Source: Haliotis asinina | Taxonomy: Eukaryota; Mollusca; Gastropoda; Lepetellida; Haliotidae | NCBI RefSeq assembly: GCF_037392515.1 | Contig: NC_090288.1 | Location: 7,247,501 to 7,311,500, forward strand | Direction of reading: 5' to 3' | DNA length: 64,000 nucleotides | In this document: piece after piece, positions 1-35,275 of the stretch | Layout of the letters: every line of letters begins with the position of its first letter | Position numbering within the stretch: position 1 is the stretch's first letter | Made by a program: the position numbers and the translations under genes | The notes under the pieces: generated by a model | Databases searched by the model: none | What the model saw: only the letters and a program-made list of their open reading frames with translations | Told to the model about the DNA's origin: nothing

Positions 1-186
1 GTTAATCATTTACATCATTCATATATCTGTTAGCTACTGTGTCGATGCTTGTTATCTTGAATGGCTGTCTCGGACTATTGGTTATTTCACACCCGCTCCA
101 TACAACAAAGTGGTCTTAGCACTACAACTGGCACAAGAGAAAGAACTCTAAATTGTCTTATGTAGATGACTTTGCAAATATAGGCT

Positions 187-308
187 CAGAGTTCGATTCA
201 TTTACCTTCTCCCACATGGGTGCAGTGAGTGAAGCCCATTTCTGGTGTTCTCTGCAGTGATACTGCTGGGATATTGCTAAAGCATTGTAAAACCAAAGTC
301 ACACATTC
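187..308 (+). mobile_element. SINE-A fragment
   Basis: SINE-A is my label for the repeat with a tRNA-like head (TAGCCTAGTGGTTAAAGC, GGTTCGATTCCCC) and a tail GATATTGCTGGAATATTGCTA ending in CACT repeats. This copy has the B-box region, CCCATTTCTGGTGT and the tail, but a decayed head. Confidence 0.75.
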
Positions 309-434
309 TCTATTTCAAAACACTTTCCATGCCATTTTTCACTGGTAAGCCTCACTCAAGATAACTAGAATCGACAGTAGATCTATGAGAATGAGATCAG
401 CAAACTGAAGGGGCCGTTGTAATTTCTGATCTAG

Positions 435-12945
<12,511 letters not shown>

Positions 12946-13924
12946 CTTGCCATCTAATGTAATGTAACACGCAGATGGTGAAATACAAGATTCTGCTCCC
13001 TATTAGAAGTCGGAGGGCAACAGTTTCAATGATTCTGGACATGAATTTGGCAGATTAGGTGAAACTGATCAAAAGAGAAAAATGCCATCAAACCAAACAA
13101 AGCTGTTACGTATAAGATGAAGCACAATAATCAGTCTTATGGGAAACAGTTTCAGCATCTTTGTGGGCAAATGAGTTTTTGTGGAAGTTATGAAACTTGT
13201 TGCTATGACAAAGATAGCAGATTGCAGGCTTGGATTGAAGAGGACCAACATCAACAGGTGTGCAGGAAAACGGCTGGTGAGCAACCAAACGGACTGGATG
13301 CTAGACACCAGAGGTTGTACAGTTGCCCTGGTTGTCTTGACAACAGGTCCTTATGAAGGATCTCAGACATTTCTGTTGGATAAGATGTATTTTGTCCAAT
13401 TTGGGTTTTACTTGTCCATATTTTTAAGAATGCCAGTATATTCTTTACTGGGTATTTTATAGATCTTTGTACAGTGTATATAGAAAGCCTTGTAGGTTGG
13501 ATGAATGAGCTTTTACATATGTAGTAAACATATGCTGAACAGTTTCTTAGAGAGAGATGAATTTATTATGTACTATTTTTATGCTGAACTAGTCGACGGT
13601 GTGATGAGTCAGCTAAAGGATGAGGTCTGACTATTTGGTGATACAAGGCAACAGAGGAATTTATGCAATGAGTCTCAGTTAAATATACAACTAATAAAGA
13701 GTATATGCAACATTGTAATGCATGGATTGGATGTCTTGCAGAGCTGTGATTCCTAGAACAATAATGCAATACTCTGATGCAAGGTGGGGGCTCTTTGTTT
13801 TCACTCATCACAGTGTGAAATTGGTAGTGTCTGTCCTGAGTAGTTTTAGTTTTTGATCTGAAGTAATTGCGCATTGTACATCAACTTCTACATCACAGAT
13901 TGTTGTTATTCACATTTGATATGG

Positions 13925-13966
13925 AATAAATATTGTTATTGTTCCTACAATTAATGCATCAATAAA
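13925..13966 (+). terminator. Proximal poly(A) signals of MAGI
   Basis: Two AATAAA hexamers, at 13925-13930 and 13961-13966, lie about 1 kb past the MAGI stop codon. They are candidates for proximal cleavage and polyadenylation. Confidence 0.4.
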
Positions 13967-14145
13967 AAGGCCAATAATTTCAGTACTGACGGATGATTTG
14001 TTCACACGATAGTACTTAAAATATGGTCAGTGCAGAATTTGAGTTGTGCTTTACTTAATAAGAACAGCGCCTTTCCTTGTCCTGTCTCTTAAAGAAGTAA
14101 TCATGCATTTGCCATAGATTTTCTATTGTGATGATGTAGGCTTTG

Positions 14146-14361
14146 GGGTAGCCTTGTGGTTAAAGCGTTCACTTGTCACGCCAAAAACCCGGGTTTGATT
14201 CTGAACATGGGTACAATGTATGAGGCCCATTTCTGGTGTCTCCCGTCTGTAATATCTCCAGGATATTGCTACAAGCAGAGTAAAACCTCACTCACTCACT
14301 CACTCACTCACTCACTCACTCACTCACTCACTCACTCACTCACTCACTCACTCACTCACTC
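14146..14361 (+). mobile_element. SINE-A copy with expanded CACT tail
   Basis: Full head-to-tail SINE-A whose terminal CACT repeat has grown to about 77 bp (14284-14361). The tail alone gives a spurious Leu-Thr-His-Ser ORF. It lies in the MAGI 3' UTR between the poly(A) candidates. Confidence 0.9.
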
Positions 14362-15631
14362 TGTTACTGTTGTGAAGTGTAGTGAAAGCAAAGAAGCTTC
14401 CACCTTGATAAAACTTGAACTTTTAGTGTGTATCAGTCATAGCACAAGTGAAGAGTACTTTTGTCCAGATGCTGGAAGGTCCTTGGTGTTTTAACTTCTC
14501 ATTAGTCACTTTAGAGCAAAATCAGAACATTTCCCCTTTTTTAATATGAAATTTAATGTCACAATGTCACATTTTAAGATTTGATTATTATTTATCATTG
14601 TTTAAAAAAAAGTGATCAATCGACATTGTTTATGAAATCTAGTTAGTCCTTGGACTATTGGTTATAAATTTGTGTTATTTTTACCAGTGTATTTTATGCT
14701 TATTAAATTGTCTATGTGTGCTACTAACTGTATGTGCAAACTAGACATGAAATATACTTGGTATTTTCTTATTGCATCCTCACTGCTCAAAGCATGATAA
14801 TCAAAACATCTGACTGTATTTATGGTGTCTGAGATTCAAGAATATACACTTGTCCCTCTATATTTTAGATACCCAAATAGTTTGTGCTCCTTCAAATTAT
14901 TCTGATGGTTTGTTTTCAATTTTTCCCATCTATTTTTATGGCATGAAAAGTCAGTTTTAAGTACTCTCATGTAATTATTTATTACTTCTGAGTAGTTTCA
15001 GTTATTTATTATGACACAAGGGCTACTGTCTTCAAGACTTGTCCACAGGCAGTTTACATTATTGTAATAACACAACCAGTTCACCTGCAGTTGACAGAAA
15101 ATGGCTGCCATTGCTTGTTAGTTCCAGAAAGTCTAAGGTTTGTGTTTGTCGGTGGCTGGCAACATTCTCTTTGTTCATGATGCACAGGTTCATTTCTCAT
15201 TACAAACAGAACTGGTTGATAGATATTCTTTCATCCACACAGTGATGATTCTCAAAATGTGTTTCACAAAGATCACTTAATGCTAATAGAACTGCCAATA
15301 TTCATCAATATCATGTTCTCATGTGTGACAATCTTGCACCTTGAATAAAAGCTGCATTTGTAACCGTGTGTACAGCTGTCAGCCATGCTGTCCCTTCCAC
15401 AGAAAATACTTTGAAGTTATCAAAGAATCTGTTCTCCAGCAGATTGTACTAGCACCATAGGCAGCTAAGAAAGATGTTGAGGCTCATCCTTGAAGACTTA
15501 TTGGCTGAATCTCTTGTTTGAAGATATGTTTATAATCCATCAGACATCTTGTAGAATATTTGCTCATTCTTATACCTATCTCTTTCATGCATTGAACATC
15601 CCAGAGATACACTAGTAGTCATACTTAAGGT

Positions 15632-15805
15632 TGTATTAAGGGTATCCTCAACTCTTTGGAGGACTTTGCAAATCATCTTGTAGATAGAACTGACTGCTCT
15701 TGCCGACATACTTCAGAGAGCATGAGTGTATTAAGAGTATCCCTCAAGTCTTTGGAGGGCTTTTCCAATCATCTTGTAGATAGAACTGACTGTACTTGTC
15801 AACAT
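15632..15805. repeat. Two-copy local duplication, ~98-bp period
   Basis: The stretch around CTTTGGAGGACTTTGCAAATC and ATCTTGTAGATAGAACTGAC occurs twice, about 98 bp apart, with moderate divergence. It lies in the inferred distal MAGI 3' UTR. Confidence 0.75.
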
Positions 15806-15862
15806 TCACTGTAAGTACCATACTTCATGTGTATTATTACCACATGCATTTTGTATAACTGA

Positions 15863-15900
15863 AATAAACATATGCTGAAATATGTCATGTCTGTTTTGTT
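15863..15900 (+). terminator. Distal poly(A) signal of MAGI
   Basis: AATAAA at 15863-15868 is followed by a TGTCTGTTTTGTTTGT downstream element, the usual layout of a strong animal poly(A) site. It lies before the convergent CFAP100 gene. Confidence 0.45.
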
Positions 15901-17417
15901 TGTCATTGGTCCAGCATGAGCAAGTTTTTTAATCTCAGTTGTTCCAAGTCACAGATACATCCCCACAGTGTAAGGGGTCTACAACCATGCAAGGGGCTGG
16001 CATTGCAACCAGTTAGCTGCTTGGTTCACAAACAAGTTGTGACTGTGACGATGACAATGACTGGATTCCAAGTATACATAACCTTCAGTTCCTATAATGC
16101 TTTTGGTAATGGGCATAGCTACATGCCATTAATTTCTCTGTCCTCGTTGGGGCGTCATCATATGTGAGTTGCGTAGATCACTGTACACTTGACTGGATAC
16201 TGGCAAATCCTAAGGGATACTTGAACTCTCACAAATGAGTTTAGGAAAGCAGTTAAACACAACGAGTTAGATATAAGTATATATCATAATCGGTTGGAAT
16301 TTACAGGGATAGGAAAGTTCCTTGAAGATAAGGCTTTTGATGTGAAAGTTCAAAACAAACACCACATTCAACATATCTTAAAAAGCATATCTTTTTTATA
16401 TACATTCATACATACAATCACAAATATCAGTCATAATATACAACAAAACAGGTTGCTGCCATATTTCTAGTGATCTCCAATGTCTTGCAAGCACTAGGTC
16501 TGTACACAATGTTGGCAGTACTACTCTGCTTGCAGTCTCAGTATTCTTGTAAGAGTAGTCTCCCTTGAATCCAAATTCTTACTTCAAAGTACATGTATGA
16601 CTTAATTAAAGCCACTTGCTATTGTCCTGTTTATCTTACCAAAGGATATTTGAGACTTTCAAATTAGCATGTAAAAGTTTGATGAAGCGAAACAGTAATA
16701 CATAAACATTTTCAGGTAAAATCAATCAATCTTGTACAGTTATTTAAAACATTTAAGTGAAATTGGCTTGGACTACCGAGAGTCAAGAAATGTAGGATCA
16801 TGATTTGGTCATTAATACAACACTACAATACTACATGTACTGACAGAGGCTGACTCATCAATAATTAAAGCCATAATTTTACAATGTTTATAAACATATG
16901 ATCAGTACTTTGAAAAATAGTTTTCATGTTGGAAAAACAGGTTACATGGCACTGATTGAACTCAGACAAAATAATTGCAGGTTCAACATATTCCTGTAAA
17001 ATAATCAAAAGTAATACTAAATATCCTATGTTTACTTTCAGCCAGATGTACATACATTCTGTTGTAGATTATATCTTCATTGATGTACAATTGAACTCAG
17101 TGTTGTACATACTTTTTCATATAACAATGCCCTAAATATGGCATTCAAATGAAGTTACTGATACATATGAGAATGAGATACTTCATTGAGAATGACTACA
17201 AAAGAGAAGCTGAAACATGTTTGTACAATTGATAGCATGGAGAAGTTAACTTTCTGTGTTTCTCAATCATACAAATATATAAAAATTATCCACTTAAGAA
17301 CTGATTAGAGAAGTCAAAGATCAATACTTGTCTCATATAAAGCTGCTATAAATGCATGTCCTATGGTGTTTTGACAGGACAAGAGCAAGTGGTGACATCA
17401 ACATGAAGGTGTGGCAG

Positions 17418-28159
<10,742 letters not shown>

Positions 28160-28165
28160 TCTTAG

Positions 28166-28535
28166 TCTGAATGACAAATACACAACAATCAGTAGTGAAT
28201 ATTCCGTGTTAAATATCTTAAAGAGAAATCCAATACACTAAATAACAACAATTAGTCATAACCAGTCTTGACAATCTATTTGCAAATACTACAGACACAG
28301 GCTTAAGTACGTTAAAATAATACATTATTAGCTATAGAGAACCTGCACATGAATTTCTGAACGTCACCTCAAAAGCACCGTAACAAAAAAATGACGAACC
28401 CGTTATCACATAACATATGTTACATGTGTTGCAACAGACAACACCTTACTTGAAAATATCTTACTTGGATGTTTAATGAATGTGTTTTCTAAAATTCGTC
28501 TGCAGTATTGACTTCGTTCGGCCACCATTAGTAAA
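28166..28535 (-). other. CFAP100 5' UTR with probable leader intron
   Basis: The ATG exon starts at an acceptor (CATTCAG) whose first exon base is 28166. Upstream on the minus strand, GTAAGA (donor at 28464) would close a non-coding first exon that begins roughly at 28.53 kb. The TSS cannot be fixed from sequence. Confidence 0.45.
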
Positions 28536-28541
28536 TAGGTT

Positions 28542-28556
28542 GTTGTGCATAGCAAC
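28542..28556. promoter_or_regulatory. RFX X-box-like motif upstream of CFAP100
   Basis: GTTGTGCATAGCAAC fits the loose X-box pattern RYYNYY-N(1-3)-RRNRAC with a 3-nt spacer and one perfect AGCAAC half-site. It lies just beyond the inferred leader exon of CFAP100, where RFX sites of cilium genes usually sit. RFX control is inference from the motif and gene class. Confidence 0.6.
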
Positions 28557-29009
28557 CAAGGGGCATAACTCCTACTTTACTGAAAGGCGAATACCACTAG
28601 AAACTACGCACTTCAACTACCACTACTCTGTTACTGTAAAAAAAACCAAATAATGGTCATGCTGGTATCAGTTATAAAACATTTCGGTCAACATTTTTCA
28701 CTGTTTGGGGACACATCTGTCTGATTCGCCCCATGTTTCTACAAACTGCCGACGTTTCTACGAATAAGTGCATTAGCAAATCTATACAAAAAAGAAAGAA
28801 ACTTGCGGAACTTTAAATGTCTGTTTGTCAGAGGTATACTGAGTTACAAGAAAATGTTCATTTTACTTTTCTGACTTTTCAAAAGTGAGACTCCTTCCGC
28901 CCGGTGCTCATTCCAAATATTTGTCTAGGAATTGTAATTAATTTATTGCATGTTTGAAAATATTTTAATGCGATCGGTATTTGCTATCAGTTTACGAATT
29001 GAGTTAACA

Positions 29010-29165
29010 ATGCTAGGTCTAATGTCACCTCAACTAAGGGGCAAAACCTTGTGGCCGAAAATCCAGGTTCAATTCTCAACATGGATACAATGTGTGAAGC
29101 CCATTTCTGATGTCTCCCGTAATATTGTTGGAATATTGCTAAACGCGACCAATCGACACAGTAAC
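29010..29165 (+). mobile_element. SINE-A copy, head partly lost
   Basis: It retains CAGGTTCAATTCTCAACATG, ACAATGTGTGAAGCCCATTT, TGTCTCCCGTAATATTG and GGAATATTGCTAAACGCG. Located in the CFAP100-SPEC3 intergenic region. Confidence 0.75.
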
Positions 29166-29239
29166 AGTACACAAGAAGTTTTGTCCACGGTAACATGACA
29201 AGTATTGTTAGTGTGGGGAGTTCTAAGGTTTTAAAATAC

Positions 29240-29506
29240 CCGTGAATGTCCCGGGGTAGAGTAGGCCTTCAGCAACCCATGCTTGCCATAAAAGGCTACT
29301 CTGCTTGTCGTAAGAGGCGACTAACAGGATCGGGTGATCAGGCTTGCTGATGACACATGTCATCGGTTCCCTATTGTGCAGATCGATGCTCATGTTGTTG
29401 ATCACTGGATTGTCTGGTCCAGACTCGATTATTTACAGACCGTCGCCATATAGCTGGAATAGTGCTGAGTGCGGCGTAAAACTAAACTCACTCACTCACT
29501 CACTAA
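29240..29506 (+). mobile_element. SINE-B copy, full length
   Basis: Runs from CCGTGAATGTCCCGGGGTAG through GCTTGTCGTAAGAGGCGACT, TTGATCACTGGATTGTCTGG and ATATAGCTGGAATAGTGCTG to a CACTCACTCACT tail. With 46231-46503 it defines the full unit in this window. Confidence 0.9.
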
Positions 29507-31224
29507 GGTTTTAATATATTACCCAAGAAACGTAGTGGACCAGTCTTAACCAAGTCTAAACCAGTTTTAATCAACAGCAGATAAACAGGCTTACCAGGTG
29601 TGCGTATACAAATAATGTATGTATGCAAATAATTATTACTACATGTAAAAAAGTACATCAACTAAAAATTAAAATAGGGATGGAAACCCTAAATTAAATA
29701 ACCGATGAAATGGGATACCATTGCCGAGACATGGATTATGTATTTTATGATTAAATAAAGAGATGTGTGCCCCCACCCCACCCCCACCCCCACCCCCACT
29801 CCAACTCCGAACCCCACTTACCCCAACAGCCGCGTCTGCCTCTGTTGTGTGATCTCGATTAGGTCCCTGACTGAGAGTGTGGGTTCGAATCCCGGATGGA
29901 ACTAAACCCCCAAAGCAGAAATATCTGTACTATTCTGTCACGGTGTATCCACAAAGGTAACATGTCACATTTTACCACTTCTTATCTCATTGTGATTTTA
30001 TAAAGTAATTTTCACATATTTTATCAGTATGGCCCAAAAGCAAGACCATGCATGCATATATATATAGGAGCGTTAAATATGCACTGTTAACATATGAAAG
30101 ACCTGATATCCATCGGACCGTTTACATCCCTTTACCGACGTGAATACAACAATAACCCACTGACGTACTTGTATACCCAACTCACAATCGGTCCAATGAC
30201 TTACTATTAATACACACGGCAGAGATTTATTAGTCCTACGCATGGGGTGTACAAGTGGAGTAGATCCCAGTGAGGCGGGCATAGATTCGGCATACCTTCG
30301 TCTGGAGTAAAGGTAACAGTAAGAATATAGAGTACAAGTAGTTTAAGTAGCTATGTATTTCTCGTGTGGCCTTACTTACTTGTTAATTGGACGTCCATTT
30401 TCTGTGTGTGGTTCAAACGGTTGAAATTGATGTAAGTTGTATCATCGTAATTACGCTGATGATTAGCTCACGTGGATTAATGTTTACTACGTTGAGTTAA
30501 CAAACAAACAAATATCTCGGAGGAATTACTGAATTGTTCAAGGATTACCCATTTCAAGGTCACACGAGGTATTTCGACATTTGCCGAAGGAATAATTTCT
30601 CTAGTCCTTTATAAGAATTACAAAAGATCTAACATCGCCAATTGAACAGAGCCCCAAGTACAAGTAGAAGTATCTTCATTGTTTCAAATGTACTTGTTCA
30701 TTCAGAAACTCGTAGACATGTCTGTCAGTTCAACCACCTGATTCTCAGTCAGCGAATGCGATATTTGGTTTACACATTTTCTCTGTAAATAATGAGCACT
30801 TTATTGAAGGCATTGCATATATGTATTCATAACTTTCGGGCATTGGACCCGTGCCAGTTTACGCTTCTCAGCGGGTTACACAAAGTCCATGGTCTAGACC
30901 ACCAGTTATTTAACATGCTTTCTTTGTGGACGTCGCGGTGATCGAGTATGTTTGATCGCTGACTTTGTTTGCTTGCTATATAGGCGCTTGACACTGAGAG
31001 GGTGTGTAAACCCAAATGTAACATCGATGCATATATATCGATAATTTATTGAATGAGGTCTGCATGTCAGTGACCTACAAAGTGACGTTAAGTATCCAAT
31101 AGCGTCGATGCTACCAACTTACACATATACTTACATATACTTATCGTTTACCTGCCTATATATACTTTAACAACTAGGCCACCGGAAGTTGCATTCAAGT
31201 CATCGCGTAAATCCGATTTAGAAA

Positions 31225-31395
31225 TGGTCTTTAGTAACTCATGTTTGTAAGATGTGACTAACGCCATCGGGCGGTCAGCACCGTTCACGTGGTTGACACG
31301 TCATCATATCCCCGTTGCGAAGATCGATGCTCATGGTGTCAGTCATTGGATTGTCTGGTCCAGATTCGATTATTTAAACACCACCGTTTTAGAGA
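31225..31395 (+). mobile_element. SINE-B copy, 5' truncated
   Basis: GTGACTAACGCCATCGGGCG, GATCGATGCTCATGGTGTCA and GGATTGTCTGGTCCAGATTC are present; the tail is lost. It lies just upstream of the SPEC3 leader exon. Confidence 0.75.
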
Positions 31396-31667
31396 TGAAT
31401 TATTTCTTGGAATGGCGTTAAAATACGTAATAACTCGTACAATCTGCCTGTTTGAAATGAACAGCTTATTCGTTTGTTGCATTTTTTTTTTGTTTCACAG
31501 GAAGACAGTATTTGGGCATCGTTCGAGGACAGACTTGAAGACTCTAAATTCCATCCAGTGCAACAGGAAGTTAAGTATGCTACCACTGTGAAGAGGAATC
31601 ACTTCACAAACATCTCTGCTTGATCACTGGATCGTCAGATCGCCAGTGCTGCGCCAAGATTGTTACC

Positions 31668-34462
31668 ATGGGATCGGGAAGAAACCGCGGCAAGGATGAG
31701 AGGCTGGCAGTACCAGCCATGCCGATGCCTCTGGCTGTCGTCTGCTGTGTTCTGAACTTCCTCGTACCTGGCCTTGGTAGGTGGTGCTAGAATCATCAGA
31801 GTTTCATGTATCTAGCGAATGGGGGTACGGTACTATTGAAGTTCGTCTTCAAGCATGAGGGTAGTGGGGTAATCTAGTGGTTATAGTGTTCGCTCATCAC
31901 GTTCGATTCCCCACTTGGGTGTACTGAGTTCAGCCCGTTCCTGGTGTCCCCCGTCGGGATGTTACTGCAACACCGCTGAAAGCTGCGTAAAACTAAAATC
32001 ACTCACAGTCAAACATGAGATACAGTTCACAGAGCAACGCCAACAAAGGGGAACAGCGCACGATGCATGAATGGGGTTGCCAACAACACACGCTAATGGT
32101 AGACTGACTATATTAACAAAAGAAAAAAAGAAAACACACAGCTTCGTTGTTTGCGTTGTTAAGGGGTGGTGAGGTGGCTTAGTAGATAGAGCGTTCACTC
32201 GTCACGCCGTGGGTACAATCCATCCATCCATCCATCCATCAAACAGTCAATCGTTTATTTAAGTCTCATTTGTGTACATCAAAACATATTCATAAAGCAT
32301 CATAAACAATATAAACAATACAAAAGTTAAAAAAGTACACAACCAATCGCCCAGAGATTTATGAGAGACGATTACATTATATGAGATTCTTATCTGCTGT
32401 CTCCCGCCGTGATATATTACTAAAATCGACATTACTCACCTTTAACACTCACTTTTCACCCGTCGTTAGCTTCTTGCTACTTATTTGACGTGTTATTACC
32501 TACTCGTTTATTATATATCATTAGCAGAGGTGGGGTAGCCTAGTGGTTAAAGCCTTGGGCCTAGATTTTCGAAGTTCTCTTAGCGCTACGATAGTCGTAA
32601 GTGTCATACATTAACATTAACTTACGATTATCGTAGCGCTAAGAGAACTTCGAAAATCTATACCTTGGCTCGTAATGCCGATGCCCTGTGTTCGATTCCC
32701 CACATGGGTACAATGTGTGATCGAAGCCCATTTCTTCCGCCATGATTTTGCTTGAATATTACCAAAAGCAGCGTAAAAGTAAATTCACTCACGTTGATCA
32801 CTGGATAGTCTGGTCCGGACTCAATCATTTACTCAACAAACCACAAAGCCACCCAGTCTTAATTACGTCTCATACTGGATCACGAATCTTGAAGCTGGGT
32901 TTTGTTCTTCGTGTAGGTACAGTTATAGCTGGTCTTTCCTCCTTCTGTTGTGCCCGGAACGAAGACATGGACAGTTCGTCAAGATGCGGATCTTGTTGCA
33001 TCGGTTTTGGAATCGGGTTCCTGCAACTTCTGACGACAGTGACTTGTCTCATCGGCTGGGTGTGGAGCTGTGTGTGGGGCATCTTCATGATAGGCATGTC
33101 AGGTGAGCTACAGTATTTTTCGCCAAAGTTATACAGTATTTGGCATCAAAGAATGGTAGAACACAGGAAAATACCTAGGAATTAGAAACTGAAGCGTCGT
33201 CCTTTGGGTCGAAGTCGACTGAAAACCAATCGGTCCCACATTTTCTGCAGGTCCTCATGACCGACAGCTTTTTCATACTCACTAAGAGCGGTATATTTCA
33301 GAAAATACATTTCAGTAGTTTCAAGTTTTTATCTCGATCAGCTCCTACATATCCCGGTCTGAATATTCCTATTCACTCTTTCCAAACGACTTGGATGTTG
33401 ACGTGAATGTTGATTTTATCGTTAATGAAGATTAGTCAGTCACTAGAGTTAAACTAAAGTCGTTATCCAGTTTGTTAGTTGTCACATTTTTGTTTGCGGG
33501 GAATTGTAACTGAAAGCAGGCCGGGCGTACATATTCTGGTCAGCACCTACAATTATATATGGTTCTGGGTCTTTAGGGCCGACACTACAGCAAACACTCG
33601 CTGTAGTCCGTTGTTAAACCGGCTCGTCGTCGGTCTTCGCGAACGGTCTATTTTCACTCTCTTTGAAAGGATCACCACTGATTATTTCTATTTTTGCCAT
33701 TTCTATTTTTGTCATAGAAACGTAAAAGGCGACTATGCTTGTCGTAAGAGGCGACTAACGGGAGATCGGGTGGACAGGTTTGCTGACTTGGTTGACACGT
33801 GTCATCGGTTCCCAACTGTACAGATCGATGCTCATGATGTTAATCACTGGACTGTCTGGTCCAGACTCGATTATTCACAGACCGGCGCCATATAGCTGGA
33901 ATATTGAGTACAACTAATTTCAGAAATTTAGCAACTCCGTATAACTACTGGAATAGAATCACTGTTCATTATTTGATTTTCTTGCCACTTTTTAATGCGT
34001 TTTAATACCAAAAGATAGCATGATTTGTCAGTCAGGAAATGATTTCTCAGTTACGTCAGCCGAATGTGGTTGTCTTGCTGACGTGACCTCACTCGTGGAC
34101 AGCCGTTCCGAAGCAAATCTCTGGTGTTCTCATTATGTTGAAAACGTATATATATATATATATATCTTCCAGCCGAGTACTACCACAACAATCCACCAGA
34201 CGGACAAGGTCGAGGTCACATGGGAACAGTTATCGCCCCTGCGCCGACAATCGTCAGCCAACCCGCGCCCTCTGGCTACCCTCCTCCGGTGGCATTTGGA
34301 CCTCCTCCTCCACCGTATAACATCTCTGAACAGCACCCACTCCCTCAGCAGTACAACACCGTTGGACACTACCCAGCTCCTCCGAACTCTCCACCCCCAC
34401 CCTACTCATACCCCTCAGCCCCAGAACCAACGCTTCCATCAACCGTTCACCCCATACCATGA
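31668..34462 (+). CDS. stum: SPEC3/Stum-family membrane protein
   Basis: Small two-helix membrane protein of the SPEC3/Stum family. Drosophila Stum is needed for mechanotransduction in proprioceptive neurons, and sea urchin Spec3 was described as ciliogenesis-associated. Three coding exons: 31668-31776, 32917-33102, 34173-34462 (109+186+290 = 585 nt, 194 aa), both introns phase 1. The start is the first ATG after a strong acceptor at 31500 that probably opens the 5' UTR exon. PMPLAVVCCVLNFLVPGLG (residues 19-37) is the family signature and opens TM1 (about 20-48). A Cys-rich loop follows (C47 C48, C60, C63 C64). TM2 is about 70-98, with LIGWVWSCVWGIFMIGMS. The cytoplasmic tail (99-194) is rich in Pro, Tyr and Gln, with PPPY at 144-147 and 173-176, potential WW-domain ligands. 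The acceptor of exon 3 follows a TA repeat. Family identity is firm; sensory or ciliary function here is inferred. Confidence 0.93.
31858..32010 (+). mobile_element. SINE-A copy in SPEC3 intron 1
   Basis: GTGGGGTAATCTAGTGGTTA, CACGTTCGATTCCCCACTTG, TTCCTGGTGTCCCCCGTCGG and a CGTAAAACTAAAATCACTCA tail. Good match along most of the unit. Confidence 0.85.
32163..32455 (+). mobile_element. SINE-A copy split by an insertion
   Basis: The head (GAGGTGGCTTAGTAGATAG, TCACGCCGTGGGTACAAT) is separated from the tail (GTCTCCCGCCGTGATATATT, TCACTCACCTTT-like) by about 170 bp that starts with an ATCC repeat. The inserted part, read in reverse, ends in a GGAT repeat and may be the 3' end of a LINE, which I cannot name. 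Confidence 0.65.
32527..32790 (+). mobile_element. SINE-A copy carrying a foldback insertion
   Basis: The head GTGGGGTAGCCTAGTGGTTA is followed by CCTTGG, then a 99-bp palindrome, then the SINE resumes at ACCTTGGCTCGTAATGCC. The rest, including ATTCCCCACATGGGTACAAT, is normal. Confidence 0.85.
32562..32660. mobile_element. 99-bp foldback element with 41-bp arms
   Basis: The arms run TAGATTTTCGAAGTTCTCTT... inward and are reverse complements over 41 bp with one mismatch, leaving a loop of about 17 nt. TA bounds it on both sides, fitting insertion at TA. It interrupts a SINE-A copy and so is younger than that copy. A decayed relative may lie at 9935-10040. Confidence 0.85.
33718..33905 (+). 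mobile_element. SINE-B copy in SPEC3 intron 2
   Basis: GCTTGTCGTAAGAGGCGACT, CACGTGTCATCGGTTCCCAA, CACTGGACTGTCTGGTCCAG and CCATATAGCTGGAATATTG. Ends missing. Confidence 0.85.
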
Positions 34463-35229
34463 AGCAAATTCAGAGTTATGTCCCTTGTCTGTCGGGCTCT
34501 GAGGTGGTGGTTCTAATCCATATTTCGTTCTGATTATGATCCTCAAGCAGCTGGTACCAGATTCTTCGTCCATACCTTTGGTACTATCGAAATTACGTCC
34601 ATGTAGGTTCATTTTCAGGGCGTTAGTGAGGTGCCTCAATGCATCTTCAAGCCCTTCCTGGATTCTCCATTCCAGATCCATAAATCACCTCACCAGTCGA
34701 CCCTTTAAGATTCCCTCATTAAGACACTCTTCGTACGTATCACTCCACCAACTTGGACGTCTACAATGCATTGCAGTGGAGGTTTTGTGTCATTGAGCAA
34801 AATTTGACTTAAATATTCATCGACTAGTGTATGTATTTGATATCATTATTTGTGAAACCGACTTTCTGTTTGTTGTATGAAATCATCTGCAAACGTTTTC
34901 ACTCAGTGAACAGTAACCACAGGTTTGGGTGTAAAAAATACTCCTTGCCAGCAATGGCTGACGGATTTGTGACGTCGTGGTGACACTGATGAAACAGTGA
35001 TCTGCAGGCACTCTGATGCAATTTCATTGTAGCAGTATCTCACGTTAGATATCGCTAATAATTACCTATAGGATGGACCATGTATATGTATATCATATGT
35101 GCACACTTTTCCCTTTCAACCATTGTTTCTACATTTCACCGTCTGTGAAGTCATTAAATAATTTAACGTGACGTCAGTGAAGTGAGCCGTCACACTTGCT
35201 TCCCATGTTTTACTGCATTAGTGCACAGG

Positions 35230-35275
35230 AATAAACTGGAAAATACAGAAATTATTACAATTGAGCAAGTGTCTT
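35230..35275 (+). terminator. Candidate poly(A) signal of SPEC3/stum
   Basis: AATAAA at 35230-35235, about 770 bp after the stop, followed by a GTGTCTTGTG downstream element. Confidence 0.4.

Larger units (their letters stand above)
12946..15890 (+). other. MAGI 3' UTR (extent inferred)
   Basis: After the stop codon there is no coding signal for about 3 kb. AATAAA occurs at 13925, 13961, 15344 and 15863. The last is followed within 30 bp by a T/GT-rich stretch and is the best distal poly(A) site; the pair near 13.93-13.97 kb would give a shorter form. A SINE-A copy with a long CACT tail lies between them at 14146-14361. The end of the transcript is inferred. Confidence 0.5.
28560..31500. other. 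CFAP100-SPEC3 intergenic region
   Basis: Head-to-head spacer holding promoter sequence for both genes plus SINE copies at about 29.01 and 29.24 kb. A C-rich ACCCC run lies near 29.77 kb. I see no gene; the first exon and TSS of SPEC3 cannot be placed. Confidence 0.6.

Noticed and set aside
14156-14494. 112-codon ORF with a Leu-Thr-His-Ser repeat
   Set aside because: It is produced by the SINE-A CACT tail.
32742-33185. 147-codon ORF as a single-exon gene
   Set aside because: Only the central part (32917-33102) is real coding sequence, exon 2 of SPEC3/stum; the ends are SINE and intron.
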